A stretch of 64,000 nucleotides of DNA, from assembly GCF_042477335.2 (NCBI RefSeq), contig NC_091246.1:216255501-216319500 (forward strand), read 5' to 3'. Shown piece after piece: positions 32,151 through 42,585 of the stretch (its first letter is position 1; every line of letters starts with the position of its first letter). The DNA comes from Ovis canadensis (lineage: Eukaryota; Chordata; Mammalia; Artiodactyla; Bovidae). The notes beneath the pieces were generated by a model. The model ran no database searches. It was not told the DNA's origin and was given only the letters and a program-made list of their open reading frames with translations. Made by a program: the position numbers and the translations under genes.

Positions 32151-34100
32151 CTTATTTTAAAATCCTTGACACATTTCAGCTTTGCATATAGTAGTTTTTA
32201 GGAAACTTCTGCAAGCTTGCTGGTGAAACATCTGGTCATCTTCTTAGTACTCTTTCCTTAGTAGAACTCCCTTTTGGAGACCACAAGTAAGATGGCTATG
32301 TGCAATTGCATCAGAGGAAGACAGAGTTAGATAGAGATAGATGTGTCTAACACATCTTTGGTATAAATATATGTGACTGCCAGAATAGTTTAATTAATAT
32401 ATATGTATCCAGAGCACAAGGATAAGAACTAAGCGCTACCTAATGAACAGCCCAACAGTCTCTTCCAAACCTTTTTCTACTTAGGCGGGATACAAAACAT
32501 TCAGATAGTGTGCACTGATAAAAATAAGCACAGAGGGACAGAAGTAAAGGCACAAGGTACATGATCAGGAAAATTACTTGCAACCATGCAAAGCTCTTGA
32601 ATCTACCATTGGCTAGGCTGATATTGTCCCCATACTTGGATCAATTTTCATTACCTCTTGCTCATGAATCAACATTTGATAATAATCATAGCACTAAGGA
32701 TGAAACAGGGGGACTGATGATTTAATTGAATTCAAAATTTCTTTGCAGGAAGATAAAGTTTATCAAATGTAATCTATGTAGGTATTCTATTATCTACTGA
32801 ATTTTCTTCAGTTGAAAATACTAGACTTCTTGATTTCAGATGTTGACACATAATTGAGAAAAAAAAAATTACTTCCCAGCTTAAGGGTTTGACTTAATTT
32901 TGAAAATGGCAACCTCTTATTGAAATAAGTTCTTGGTGAGTTGAGTGGCCATGATTAGCAAAGAACTACTGCAAATCATTTTTTTACTTGAAAATATCTA
33001 GCAGTTAAGAAATAAGTTGTTCCCGAAATCCTAAATACAGTAGTCAAATTATGTAACAGTTTACTTTCCTAACACACATGCATATTACAAGATATTTGAA
33101 GAAGCTCTAAGGATATTCAGATCTGTGCTAATACAGTGGTCACTATCATATGACTCTATTTGGCTAGACTTCATCTGGCTAAGTCCAGATTTCAAAGGCT
33201 TAGTAGGGAAATAAGAATGCAAAATATCTGAATATTTTTCCAATTCATTTAATGTTGAAATGATAATATTTTGGATATATTAGATTTAATAAAATCTGTT
33301 ATTAAAGTTGATTTTACTTGTTTGATTTAACTGTTTCAGAAAAGTTACATTTATGCCTCTTACTATAATTCTGTTGATCAGACTTTCAGGCTAAAAAGAT
33401 GAGTTGTAATTTGTTTTCAGATACAACTCAACCTTAAACTTGAGTTACATGAAAACCTCACAATTAGGAGATGGCAGAGAACATGGTTAAGCTTTACATA
33501 GTCATTGAATATCCACTGCCTTATGAGGAGATACACAATGAAATTATAATATCCACCTATCACTGATTGAGGGAGTGGGAGAGTGGGCCCTCATTTTGTC
33601 TTATCATAGGTTTGTTCCATTAATTACATTGAATTGAAGTTTCAGCAACAAATGAGAATGATCCTACCTTCTACAGATAAAAGTCCCCTCTTTCCACAGC
33701 TAATTTTCCTTCCTTTCCCTCTCCCTGTCCAGGATGGCCCTTCAGTTATAGCATTTTCATTCTGGAAGCTGCCATGTTTGCCTCCCTAAAGTTTTTCAAA
33801 CACTGTTGACAGTGTTATAGATTTTATAAAGAGCTTGAAAAGTAACTGGCTAAAAATAATCATCTTTGACTCTTTAACTACTCTGGCCAAATCAATACAT
33901 TAACCATTGTGGAGCAAGATCGCATGCTACTATTTAGGAGAACAACCAGTTTTTTAAGAGTTATAATGATGAGAAAAAGACAGCCAACTGCTAAAGAGAT
34001 TTTTAAAATGGTAAGTACATGGAAAGTGAGAAAGAATAGTTGAACATTCTAGAAGCCACATCATCCAGTACTGGAATATCAAGAGGAATTAGAGCTGAAT
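32151..34100. other. Unique AT-rich DNA downstream of the crystallin gene
   Basis: Nearly 2 kb with no recognised gene, RNA or young repeat. Together with 26.7-29.4 kb it makes the crystallin locus the least repeat-invaded part of the window. Confidence 0.5.
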
Positions 34101-34354
34101 AGAGGTGGTACAAGGCTGTGGTCCATGTGATTGGTCTGATTAGTTTTCTGTGACTGTGGTTTTCATTCTGTCTGCCCTCTGATGGAGAAGGATAAGAGAT
34201 TATGGAAGCTTCCTGATGGGAGAGACCACCTGTGGGGGAAATTGGGTCTTGTTCTGATGGGCGGGGCCATGCTCAGTAAATCTTTAACCCAATTTTCTGT
34301 TGATGGGTGGGGTTGGGTTCCCTCCCTGTTGTTTGACCTGAGACCTGGGCTGCA

Positions 34355-35165
34355 GCATGCCTCCCCTGATTCAGTGGCATTCTTTGGAAGATACATGGTT
34401 GTGTTCATAATCCCCATGGTCTTTGTGTGCATGATCTCCAAGTGGGCGCCTCCTCTGACCATCAGAATAATTATCTGAATAATAATATTTGGAACCAGAG
34501 TCTCCACTTTAGGAAATAAAGTTAACTTTTGTTAAAAATGACTGAGAAGAGCCATATTCCCTAGGGACATATGCTAGCCTCCTGGCAAGGTAAGAAAGTG
34601 CAGATAATCTGTTGCTTTCTCTTCTCATTACTTCATGAGGTGTTCTTTGAATTGGAGTTCTAAGGAAACTATGGTTTCTTGAAACAATTCCATCTCCAGA
34701 AGCTGAAAAGGCATTAGTGCTTGAATTTGGAAGACAGTATCAGTTTGTCTTGGAATTGTTGGGCCATGCTGGATAAATGCAGAGAAGGCAATGGCACCCC
34801 ACTCCAGTACTCTTGCCTGGAAAATCCCATGGACGGAGGAGCCTGGAAGGCTGCAGTCCATGGGGTCGCTAGGAGTTGGACATGACTGAGAGACTTCACT
34901 TTCACTTTTCACTTTCATGCATTGGAGAAGGAAATGGCAACCCACTCCAGTGTTCTTACCTGGAGAATCCCAGGGACGGTGGAGCCTGGTGGGCTGCCGT
35001 CTCTGGGGTCGCACAGAGTCGGACACGACTGAGGTGACTTAGCAGCAGCAGCAGCTGGATAAATGAAGGCATAAGATTCCACAACAGAGGTGATGTCTCC
35101 TTCTTCACCTACTTCCCCTGTACTTTGGCCAGTTTGGACACTTCGTTTTTGGTTTTCTTTCTTTC
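34355..35165 (-). pseudogene. SAV1 (pseudogene): SAV1 (Salvador/WW45) processed pseudogene, 5' half of the coding region
   Basis: Read on the minus strand, the DNA encodes, in shifting frames, FIQHGPTIPRQTD, SFLRTPIQRTPHEVMRRESN and SLAYVPREYGSSQSF, then GDSGSKYYYSDN. These match the N-terminal part of human SAV1 from about residue 1 to about 157, before the WW domains. SAV1 is the Hippo-pathway scaffold of MST1/2 kinases. No introns interrupt the match, and several stops and indels do, for example the tag in gggaagtaggtgaag near 35105. It is a dead retrocopy. A Bov-A2 at 34780-35053 splits it further. The WW and SARAH regions are absent. Confidence 0.88.
34768..35065 (+). mobile_element. Bov-A2 SINE inside the SAV1 pseudogene
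   Basis: The body 34780-35053 has two Bov-A units joined by the tcactttcacttttcacttt linker, with an AGC tail (agcagcagcagca). The 12-bp word gctggataaatg flanks it at 34768-34779 and 35054-35065. It landed after the pseudogene formed. Confidence 0.93.
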
Positions 35166-35283
35166 CCAAAAGAAAACTAAAAACAACCTTGACCATGAGT
35201 CCCCAGACTCTCATAGAGTTGGATACAACTGAGTGACTGAACTGAACTGAACTGAACTGAACTGAACTGAAGAGGTGGTACAA

Positions 35284-35717
35284 TTCTGTTTTTTAAAAGG
35301 TTATATATTGTGCATAGAATTCAGATTGCAAATGTTCAGCAAGAGGACACCAGTTCTCATTCATACACAGGAGTTTTTTTTTTTTTCCATCTATTTGTTT
35401 ACTCTACTTTTTCAATAATTGGAAAAAATCAGATAAGATGGAGTTTAATTTATTAATCCCTGAAATTTAAAGAATGTATATATGGTCCTGGAGGAAGGGT
35501 AATAAAACAAGAGGGATCCTAGGTTTTTCCTTCCTTATTAATGGTCCTGATGAGAGGATAAAAGGCAGGAAGGCTAGAGATCTTCAAATGGAGGAAATAG
35601 GCTGCAAGTGTCAGACATTTTTTATCTCTCTCATAAGCAGCAGGAGGAAACAAACTACAAGTGTCAGATTTTTTCCCCTTTTCTATACAAATTTAAAAGG
35701 AGGGTTCTCTTAAAATT
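35284..35717. other. Unique DNA with a T-run
   Basis: No gene recognised. A homopolymer T tract lies at 35376-35387. A frame at 35474-35713 is unremarkable. Confidence 0.4.
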
Positions 35718-36157
35718 CTGTGTTGCCATGACGACATCTGGTTCCACCTGAATTTAACTTTTCTCAAATCTTGAACTAACCAACGCATTTTTCTTATGGA
35801 AATGTTTTTCTTAAGCTATGTTACTGAACTATGTATTTATCCCAGACTCTTTCTTCAAGTCCTTTGCCTAAGACTCAGAACCTATGTTTTACTCATACAA
35901 ATATTCTAAGCTACATTTCCTTTCTTTAAGTAGCAGCCTGCTAGTAGCTTATACAACTTCCTGCTAAAGACTAGCAGGGGGGAACTCTTGTCTGCCCCCT
36001 TTTGATATCTATGTCAGAAGCTTTCTCTAACTCTTTTATACTTTACTAAAACTTTATTACACAAATGCTCTGAGTGATCAAGCCTCATCACTGGTCCTGG
36101 ATTGAATCCCTTTCCTCTGGAGGCCATGAATCTTTCATGGTTCAGCAACAACGTTTC
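35718..36157 (+). mobile_element. Solo LTR (family A, copy 2)
   Basis: It is collinear with 7297-7857 through ttatggaaatgtttttctta, gcccccttttgatatctatg, tttactaaaactttattaca and acaaatgctctgagtgatca. The AATAAA site of copy 1 is changed here. No internal retroviral sequence of the same strand adjoins it; the retrovirus at 37-42 kb has a different LTR. Confidence 0.6.
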
Positions 36158-36257
36158 ACTGACACATCCACAGGCTTTTTCTAGGTACAAAGAATAAATT
36201 TTTCCTCCAAATATGTGTGTGCTTAGATATGGGATAACAATTTTGCATTTTATTTAT

Positions 36258-36768
36258 GTTGTTGCTGCTGTTCATTTGCTGTCATGTATAACTCTTTGCA
36301 ACCCCACAGACTGTAGCATGCTAGGCTTCTCCGTCCATTGTCTCCCAGAGTTTGCTCAAACTCATGTCCATTGAGTTGGTGATGCCATCTAACCATCTCA
36401 TCCTCTGCCACAGCCTTTTTCCTTTGCCTTTAATCTTTCCCAGCATCAGGGTCTTTTCCAGTGAGTCAGCTCTTCCCAACAGGTAGCCAAAGTATTGGTG
36501 CATCAGCTTCAACATCAATCTTTTCAATTAATGTTCAGAGTTAATTTCCTTTAGGATGGACTGGTTGGATACCCTTGTTGTCCAAGCGACTCTCAAGAGT
36601 CTTCTCTAGGACCACAATTCAAAAGCATCAATTCTTTGGCACATAGCCTTCTTTATGGTCCAACACTCATATCAGGACATGACTACTGGAAAAACCATAG
36701 CTTTGACTATATGGACCTTTTTTGGCAAAGTGATGTCTCTGCTTTTTAATATGCTATCTAGGTTTGTA
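36258..36768 (-). mobile_element. BovB 3' region, truncated
   Basis: Antisense BovB from gctgctgttcatttgctgtc to ctttttaatatgctatctag. The protein signal is broken; a 68-codon frame at 36321-36527 shows the C-terminal words [18 protein letters not shown]. Confidence 0.87.
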
Positions 36769-36772
36769 ATGT

Positions 36773-36980
36773 GTGACTTCCCTGGTGGTCAGATGGTAAA
36801 GCATTTGCCTACAATACGGGAGACCCAGGTTTGATCCCTGGGTTGGGAAGATCCTCTGGAGAAGGAAATGGCAACCCACTCCAGTACTCTTGCCTGGAAA
36901 AATGGAGGAGCATGGTAGGCTATAGTCCATGGGTTGCAAAGAGTCGGACACGATTGAGCAACTGAACTGAACTGAACTGG
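36773..36980 (+). mobile_element. Bov-tA SINE abutting BovB
   Basis: Head gacttccctggtggtcagat, B-box-like ggtttgatccctgggttgg, tail with gaactgaactgaactgg. It follows the truncated BovB at once, as at 22252. Confidence 0.87.
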
Positions 36981-37980
36981 AACTGGCCTGGCACCTCTGG
37001 GTGTGTCATTTAGCTTGCAGATTGAGGATCAAGGTTTAGTTGAATTTGACTAGTCATCTTAGGCCCATTTGATTTTAATCAGTTTATGTTATATCCCTGG
37101 GCTATGTCATTCTTTCAAAAGTTGTGCCCTTCCCCCTTCCCTCCTGTTTCTTGCTCTTTTCCTGAGCCCACAATGTTGCCTCTACAATCTTCAGGGGGAC
37201 AACCAGAAAATAGCTGGTTCTTGGGAGGGAAATACTGTATAATATCCAATCCCCCTAGATATTCAGGCGTTCATCTTCCGTGATTCCTACAACTTGTGCA
37301 ACAACAGCATTTCTCAGTGAACCCGCTAGGGCAGATGACAGGCACACAATGCCTGCTAGAAGTCCATCTATTGGTGGCATCCTTTCAAGGGCAATTGGGC
37401 TTCCAGGGATGTTTGCCACTTTGGGAGTTAGCCCTGCAGGCTATTTGTGCCCAAACCCTTGCTACCTTTCTCCTAAAGTTACAAACATACCTACCCCTGG
37501 ATCAAGTCTCCACTCTACTTTTATGGAACATCTGGTCTGTTGCCTCTTCTCAATTTGTTCTTAAGCCACTTACTAATTCCTGCAACCAGGACCCTGCCCC
37601 CTTATAGGCAACATTGTTCCACCTCACTTATTATTAAAATACTCTTAATGCCCCTAACAGGACCAGATAACCCACTCCTTTGTCATTACTTCAGTTATTA
37701 CCTAGGGCATGACAATAGAGTGGATCTATGACAATGAAATGTTTACCACAGGAGACATCCTAAGCTGCTGTTATGAAAAAGTAGGGGAGGAAATCAGTGA
37801 CTTACCTTCCCTCAGAGCGATAAGAAGATAAGGCTTATGTCTATTTCCAGGTTCCCAGTCTCAGGGCATAGACTTGATTTACTTTAAATCATGGTATCTA
37901 TTCCCATCTGCAGTGGACAAACCAGCAGTAAGTTAAGATTACAACCTCTTATTCCTACCCAGTACATTGGGGACACCCAA
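36981..37980 (+). other. Probable retroviral leader and 5' gag remnants
   Basis: The stretch precedes the recognisable gag of the endogenous retrovirus on the same strand. Frames at 37280-37607 and 37891-38290 are open but show no clear matrix motif. I find no 5' LTR and no convincing tRNA primer-binding site, so the true left border is unknown. Confidence 0.35.
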
Positions 37981-37988
37981 CTCCAGCC

Positions 37989-38202
37989 TGGGGATCCCAG
38001 AAAGTCAACCTGCCTTGACCTGCCCAGGGATCTGGTCCTCAGAAGGTTGTCACACCTCAATCTGTTCAGGGATCCACCAGTCCAGGGGTCCCAGGAGGTC
38101 AACATGCCTCAACCTGTCCAGGGACCCAATTCTCAGGAGGCCAACCTGCCTCAACCTGCCCAGGGATTTGATCTCCAGGAGGCTGTCATGCTGCAGCCTG
38201 CC
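37989..38202 (+). repeat. 42-bp tandem repeats in the gag linker
   Basis: Five imperfect units start at 37989, 38025, 38067, 38119 and 38161, of 36, 42, 52, 42 and 42 bp. Each opens with caggga or a variant and ends near cctcaacctgcc. A 42-bp unit encodes 14 residues of the type QG..SQEANLPQPA. The 52-bp unit breaks the frame. Confidence 0.8.
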
Positions 38203-38365
38203 TGGGGACCTGCACGCTGACCCAGGGACTCCTGGATCTCAGATTGCAAGAGTACTGGCTAGAATAAGCTTCAGAAAGACTCACCCCTAAGTCCACCCAC
38301 GGAATTAGAAAGAAGCCCATTAGTTGTGGGACTGCACCCGGTCTCAGCAATAACTCAGGAGTCCA

Positions 38366-38830
38366 GTGGAAAGTCTGAAAGAGGCCCTCCAAAAGTTTAC
38401 CAATCTGGACTTACACTCTTACAAGGGACAGGTGATTTTAAAGGACAAATCTCTGCCCCAGTGTGCATCAGACATCAGGATAAAGTTACAACAGCTACAG
38501 CAGCAGGATCCTGATGCCTCTTTTGATAAGATGGTCCAGACAGCCGCCAATATCTTTTATAACAGAGAACAGGAGATGGAAGCCAAGGCCCAGGAAAGGG
38601 AGAAAAGGAAAGAGACAAGGCATGCCCAGATGCTGGGTGCCCTCCAGGGAAGCCCTATGGCAAACCCCGAGTCCTTAAAAGACAAGGCACAAGGCAAATG
38701 CCTAATCTGTAGACAGGCGGGACATTAGGCCAAAAAGGGTCCAAAATGTGACAAGTCTCCTAAAATGGCTTCTACAAATGCCATCAATTGGGACATTGGG
38801 CAGCACTCTACCCTCAGTACCCAAGAGCCT
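38366..38830 (+). pseudogene. Retroviral gag: capsid C-terminus and nucleocapsid, broken
   Basis: An open frame from 38366 to 38728 encodes a capsid C-terminal region (around DPDASFDKMVQTAANIFYNR), a basic, charged stretch, and the first half of a CCHC zinc knuckle starting at C-L-I-C (38698-38730). A TAG stop follows the histidine. A second knuckle (YKCHQLGHWAAL) is readable in another frame at about 38770-38810. Gag packages genomic RNA. The stop and frameshift make this copy inactive. Confidence 0.8.
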
Positions 38831-38935
38831 CAAGGTCAAGCACCAAGCCTTCCCTCAGGGTGGTTCAACAGGACTGAAGCAGCCCGCTCCAGCCAGCCTG
38901 CCTGCCACAGATAACCATCACGGGGCGGGAGCCAA

Positions 38936-39175
38936 GGGTGCCACTGGATGTGGCAGGTAGGTTCAAGAATTTCTCGGTTGACACAGGGGGTACCTACTCT
39001 GTCCTGACCTCCTACTTTGGAGCCTTCTCCTCCCAAACCTGTACTATTTTGGGTGCTACAGGAAAACAATTACAAAAATATTCACCCAAGCACTTCTTTG
39101 TTACTGGGATGGACAAATATTTTCCCACCAGTTTTTGGTCATCCCTGAGTGTCCTTCTCCCTTATTGGGAAGAGA
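38936..39175 (+). pseudogene. Retroviral protease remnant
   Basis: The aspartic-protease active-site motif is visible as VDTGGTYSVL at about 38975-39005. The C-terminal region of protease appears in the next frame at about 39130-39165 (VIPECPSPLLGRDL). A one-base slip therefore separates the two halves. Confidence 0.78.
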
Positions 39176-39244
39176 TCTTTCCCTACCTTCAAAATCTTAC
39201 AGCTATTCCACTCCTGACAGAAGACACTTTAAAACTCTCTTGGG

Positions 39245-39770
39245 GCAAACTATTTTCACCAGCTACCAAGTGAAACAACTCCTGAATGGGAGAGACCACT
39301 TATGGATGTCTGATGAAAGGATCCTCAGATATCAAGTAGTGCTGATGGAAAATCCAGGCCTGACTATATCCCCTTGTGAAGTTCTTAACCCAGCTACCCT
39401 CCTGCCTACTCCTGAGGGCTCTCTCCCCTTTCACTCTTGCCTAGAAACCTTAGACCACTGGACGAAACCCCAAGAGGGGTTGTCAAAAGATCTTCTGACC
39501 AATCCTGAGGAAATCTGGTACACTGATGGAAGCAGCTTTGTCTTGGATGGAAAAAAGAAGAGCTGGATATGCAGTAGTATCCAATGTTGAGACCGTGGAG
39601 GCAAAACCTTTGCCACCAGGTACTTCAGTCCAAGTAGCTGAGCTCATAGCCCTGATTTAGCGTTATAGCAGGGAGAAGGGAAAAGAGTGGCCATTTACAC
39701 TGACTCCAAGTATGCCTTTATGCGCTACATACACATGCTGCTATTTGGAAAGAAAGAGGCCACTTGACCA
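39245..39770 (+). pseudogene. Retroviral RT connection and RNase H remnant
   Basis: The frame 39135-39590 passes straight from protease into the RT connection region (SYQVKQLLNGRDHLWMSD) and on to the RNase H start (WYTDGSSFVLDGKKK, 39517-39560), with the first catalytic Asp present. RT fingers and palm, including the YxDD box, are absent, so about 1.2-1.5 kb is missing at 39175-39245. The RNase H frame is broken after 39560. Confidence 0.8.
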
Positions 39771-40039
39771 TCCAAGGGTCCCCAGTCAAATATGGCGATA
39801 AAATCCTAGGCTCTTGGAGGCAGTCCATCTGCCCACTGAAGTTTCAGTCTTCCACTGTAAAGGACACCAAAAAGGGGGCACAGAAGAGGTGCAAGGAAAC
39901 GAAGCAGCCAGTCAGGCAGCTAAGAGAGCAGCATTACAGAACCACGATCTAATAGGGGTGGCCACCCTAGTTCCATAGACTAATTTGCCAGAAACTCCTT
40001 CATATTCTGAAGGTGAGACTCTTAAAGATAAGAGTGAGG

Positions 40040-41135
40040 GCTTTTAAGAAGATCATATGGGGTGGTTCCAAAAGGAGGGACTCCTTTTTCTTCCTGGGAA
40101 TCTCCAATGGAAGTTAGTTAACTCCTTATATGCCATCACTCCTTTAGGGGAGAAGGCCCTCCAAAGATTACTAGAAAGGTCCTTCAGAGGAACAGGCCTT
40201 GAAACAACTATAAGGCAAGTGGTCTCCTCTTGTCCCACTTGCCAGTTTAACAACCCCCATGGAGCTCGAAGTCCCCAGCTGGCCCTGCCCATCCAATGGC
40301 ATGGGACCCACCCAGGAGAGGACTGGCAGATGGACTTCACCCACATTCTAGTTTCTCAAGGGTATAAATACCTACTAGTCATGATAGATATATTCACAGG
40401 ATGGATTGAAGGCTTTCCCACTCAGACAGAGAAGGCTGAGGAGGTGGTAAAAGAACTGCCCCATGAGATTATTCCAATATCTGGTCTGCCCAGGTCATTA
40501 CAAAGTGACAGTGGGACATCATTTACTTCTAAGGTCACCCAAGGGGTGTCTAAAGCACTGAGCATTACTTATTATCTCCGATGTGCCTGGAGGTCTCATC
40601 TTCAGGAAAAGTAGAAAGAGCCAACCAATTCTTAAAATCAATGATAAAAAAGATAACCCAGGAGATCTCCCTGGGATGGAAGGCGGCTTTACCAATAAAT
40701 AGCTCTCCTCTGCACCCATACTGCCCCTAAGGAACAGCTTGGTCTTAGTCCTTATGAGATGCTATATGGGAGGCCTTTTGTTATGTCAATGGCCCCTTCC
40801 TAGACCCAGAGGCTCAGACCCTCTGGTCTTATACCATGGCCATTGGGCAATTCCAACAAGATATATCTTGTGGGATGTCAACCAGGACCTAAAAGATTCT
40901 AAAGAGCCACCACTATATGCTCCAGGGACTCAAGTCCTAATTAAAGTCTGGAAGATGGGTCCCCAAGGCTCAACTCCAGCCCACATAGAAGGGCCCCTAC
41001 CCTGTAATACTTTCTACCCCACAAGTCAGTCAAGGTACTAGGAAACGACTCCTGGATTCACTACTCATGAGTCAACCCCTGGAAGAAAACAGAAGAGGAC
41101 ACTCAATACGCCTGTGAGCCCCTGGGAGATCTCAG
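40040..41135 (+). pseudogene. Retroviral integrase, broken
   Basis: Frame 40057-40614 covers the zinc-binding N-terminal region (CPTCQ at about 40234-40248) and the catalytic core, with Asp in QMDFTH (about 40329) and Asp in SDSGTSF (about 40506). The third catalytic acid lies in a different frame near 40612. A C-terminal part is readable at 40910-41135 (PGTQVLIKVWKMGP). Integrase inserts proviral DNA into the host genome; here frameshifts and stops disable it. Confidence 0.83.
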
Positions 41136-41149
41136 ATACCTATCAGAAC

Positions 41150-41700
41150 TACAAATGAGTGCCATTCTAATGAACACCCCCAAAATTAAGTTTCTGGGGA
41201 TAAGATTTCTCAGGACAGCTCTAAAGAGCCAACACAACTTGGCAGGGGTTGTACTGCAAGATAGACAGGAAATAGATCTCCTGATCCCTTAGCAAGGAGG
41301 GACTTGAGCCATCTTGAACGAGACATGTTGTTTCCGGATAAATATCCCCAGTTATGTTAAAAAAAAAAAAAAAGTCTCACAGTCCTCAAGAAAAACACTC
41401 TAGATCCTACAGGACCTCAAAGAACAGGCTTGAGAGTTCTTAGGGTGGCTACAATCTTTCTTTGAGGGGGGATCCTTCTCCTGAAAATGGGGAATTTGGA
41501 GTTGACTAATGCCCCTACTAATCTTTGTTATCACCATATTGATGCTGCTTATGATTGCTCCATGTATTATCAATTGTATAACCCATTTTGTCTCTGCCCA
41601 GGTCAACAGGCTACAACATGCAGTGCCAGTTTAACAAGGATATATAAAATTACAGCTGACCATGCAAAATATCACTCACCTTTAGATGGACATGACTAAA
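41150..41700 (+). pseudogene. Retroviral envelope TM remnant
   Basis: Directly after integrase, without any surface-subunit sequence, comes the TM ectodomain with a cysteine pair of the gamma type near 41330, then a hydrophobic membrane span (about 41500-41600) and a short tail. At least two stop codons fall within it (near 41290 and 41305). The deletion of the surface part and the stops rule out a working envelope. Confidence 0.7.
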
Positions 41701-41816
41701 AGGACTCTAAGCCTTGAGACTAGCAAGAGGCGGAGGTCCAATGCCCCTCACTGTTCCAGTCAACTGGAAGTAGCCAGAGATACCTTGACCCCCCTATTCC
41801 CAAAGAATTGGGCCTC

Positions 41817-42210
41817 CAAGGGGGGAATGTTATGTAGTTTGAATAGGAAAAAGGAGTCCAAAACGGTGGTGGCTAAAAGACAAAGAAAGGAAAAGCCCAT
41901 GAAAATAGAACAAAGGAAGATCCAAGGACCGGAGTGAGGACCTCAGGTAAAACAAACAGCCCTCTTGGCCAGCCCAGTTTACACAGGGCAGGCTCAAGGG
42001 GAGGAGAGAAAACATATAAAAGGAGGAAACAAAATTGAGCCGGGGGCTTCTTTTCTCTTCCGTCTTTTGGGTCAACCCGCCCTCACTCCTTGAGGATGTA
42101 TTTTCCTTTGCTTTCTAAATAAAACTGAGCTGAAACATGGAACTATAACACTGATCTATCCATTGCTTCAAAGTTTTGCTGTGGCAATACAGAACCGAGG
42201 AAATTACAAG
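41817..42210 (+). repeat. Polypurine tract and 3' LTR
   Basis: The polypurine tract (aaggggggaa) ends at 41827 and the LTR starts TGTTATGTAG at 41828. TATAAA is at 42015-42020 and AATAAA at 42118-42123, giving U3, R and U5 in the expected order. The right end is near 42190-42220 and not certain, because a BovB fragment adjoins. Confidence 0.75.
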
Positions 42211-42227
42211 CTCTCCTGACAAAATAT

Positions 42228-42585
42228 TCCCTTGATATCTCCAATTTTCTTGAAGAGGTTTTCAGTCTTCCCATTCTATTATTTTCTTCTATTTCTCTGC
42301 ATTGTTCACTTAAGAAGACTTCCTTGTCTCTCCTTGCTATTCTCTGGAACTCTGCATTCAGTTGGGCATATATTTTCCTTTCTTTGTCTTCCACTTCTCT
42401 TCTTTTCTCAGCTATTTGTAATGCCTCCTCAGACAACCACTTTGCCTTCTTGCATTTCTTTCATTTGGGAAGGTTTTGGTCACCGCCTCATACACAATGT
42501 TAAGAACCTCTTTCCATAGTTCTTTAGGCACTCTGCCAGATCTAATCCCTTGAATCTATTTTGTCACCTCCTCCATATCATCATA
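42228..42585 (-). mobile_element. Internal BovB fragment
   Basis: Antisense BovB linker between endonuclease and RT, encoding EALQIAEKRREVEDKERKIY then EFQRIARRDKEVFLSEQCRE. Both BovB ends are missing. Confidence 0.87.

Larger units (their letters stand above)
34101..35283. mobile_element. Chimeric SAV1/BovB retroposition with target-site duplication
   Basis: The 13-bp word agaggtggtacaa lies at 34101-34113 and again at 35271-35283. Between them, in order: a minus-strand BovB 5' UTR piece (34114 to about 34350); a minus-strand SAV1 mRNA piece (about 34355-35165), itself interrupted by a later Bov-A2; then a plus-strand BovB/Bov-A 3' tail (about 35195-35270, ending in repeated gaact). The BovB and SAV1 parts share minus orientation, while the terminal tail is on plus. 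One flanking duplication around all pieces suggests a single target-primed event with template switching and inversion (twin priming). Confidence 0.78.
37989..42210 (+). mobile_element. Defective class I (gamma-like) endogenous retrovirus
   Basis: In order on the plus strand: proline-rich gag repeats, the capsid C-terminus and zinc knuckles, protease, a large deletion, RNase H, integrase, a second deletion, the envelope TM remnant, a polypurine tract and a 3' LTR. The gene order and the gamma-type integrase and TM place it in class I. Every reading frame is broken, and most of reverse transcriptase and all of the surface envelope part are missing. It is an old, non-functional copy; the 5' LTR was not found. 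Confidence 0.85.

Noticed and set aside
34114-34507. Independent open frames at 34163-34507 (-) and 34182-34478 (+)
   Set aside because: The sequence is BovB 5' UTR plus SAV1 pseudogene; the frames are accidental.
34628-35283. Protein-coding frames of 122-132 codons on the minus strand
   Set aside because: They stitch Bov-A2 sequence to SAV1 pseudogene sequence. No start context or splice sites support a gene.
35718-36157. 5' LTR of the retrovirus at 37-42 kb
   Set aside because: It does not match the 3' LTR at 41828. It matches the solo LTR at 7.3 kb instead, and a BovB and a SINE lie between it and the retrovirus.
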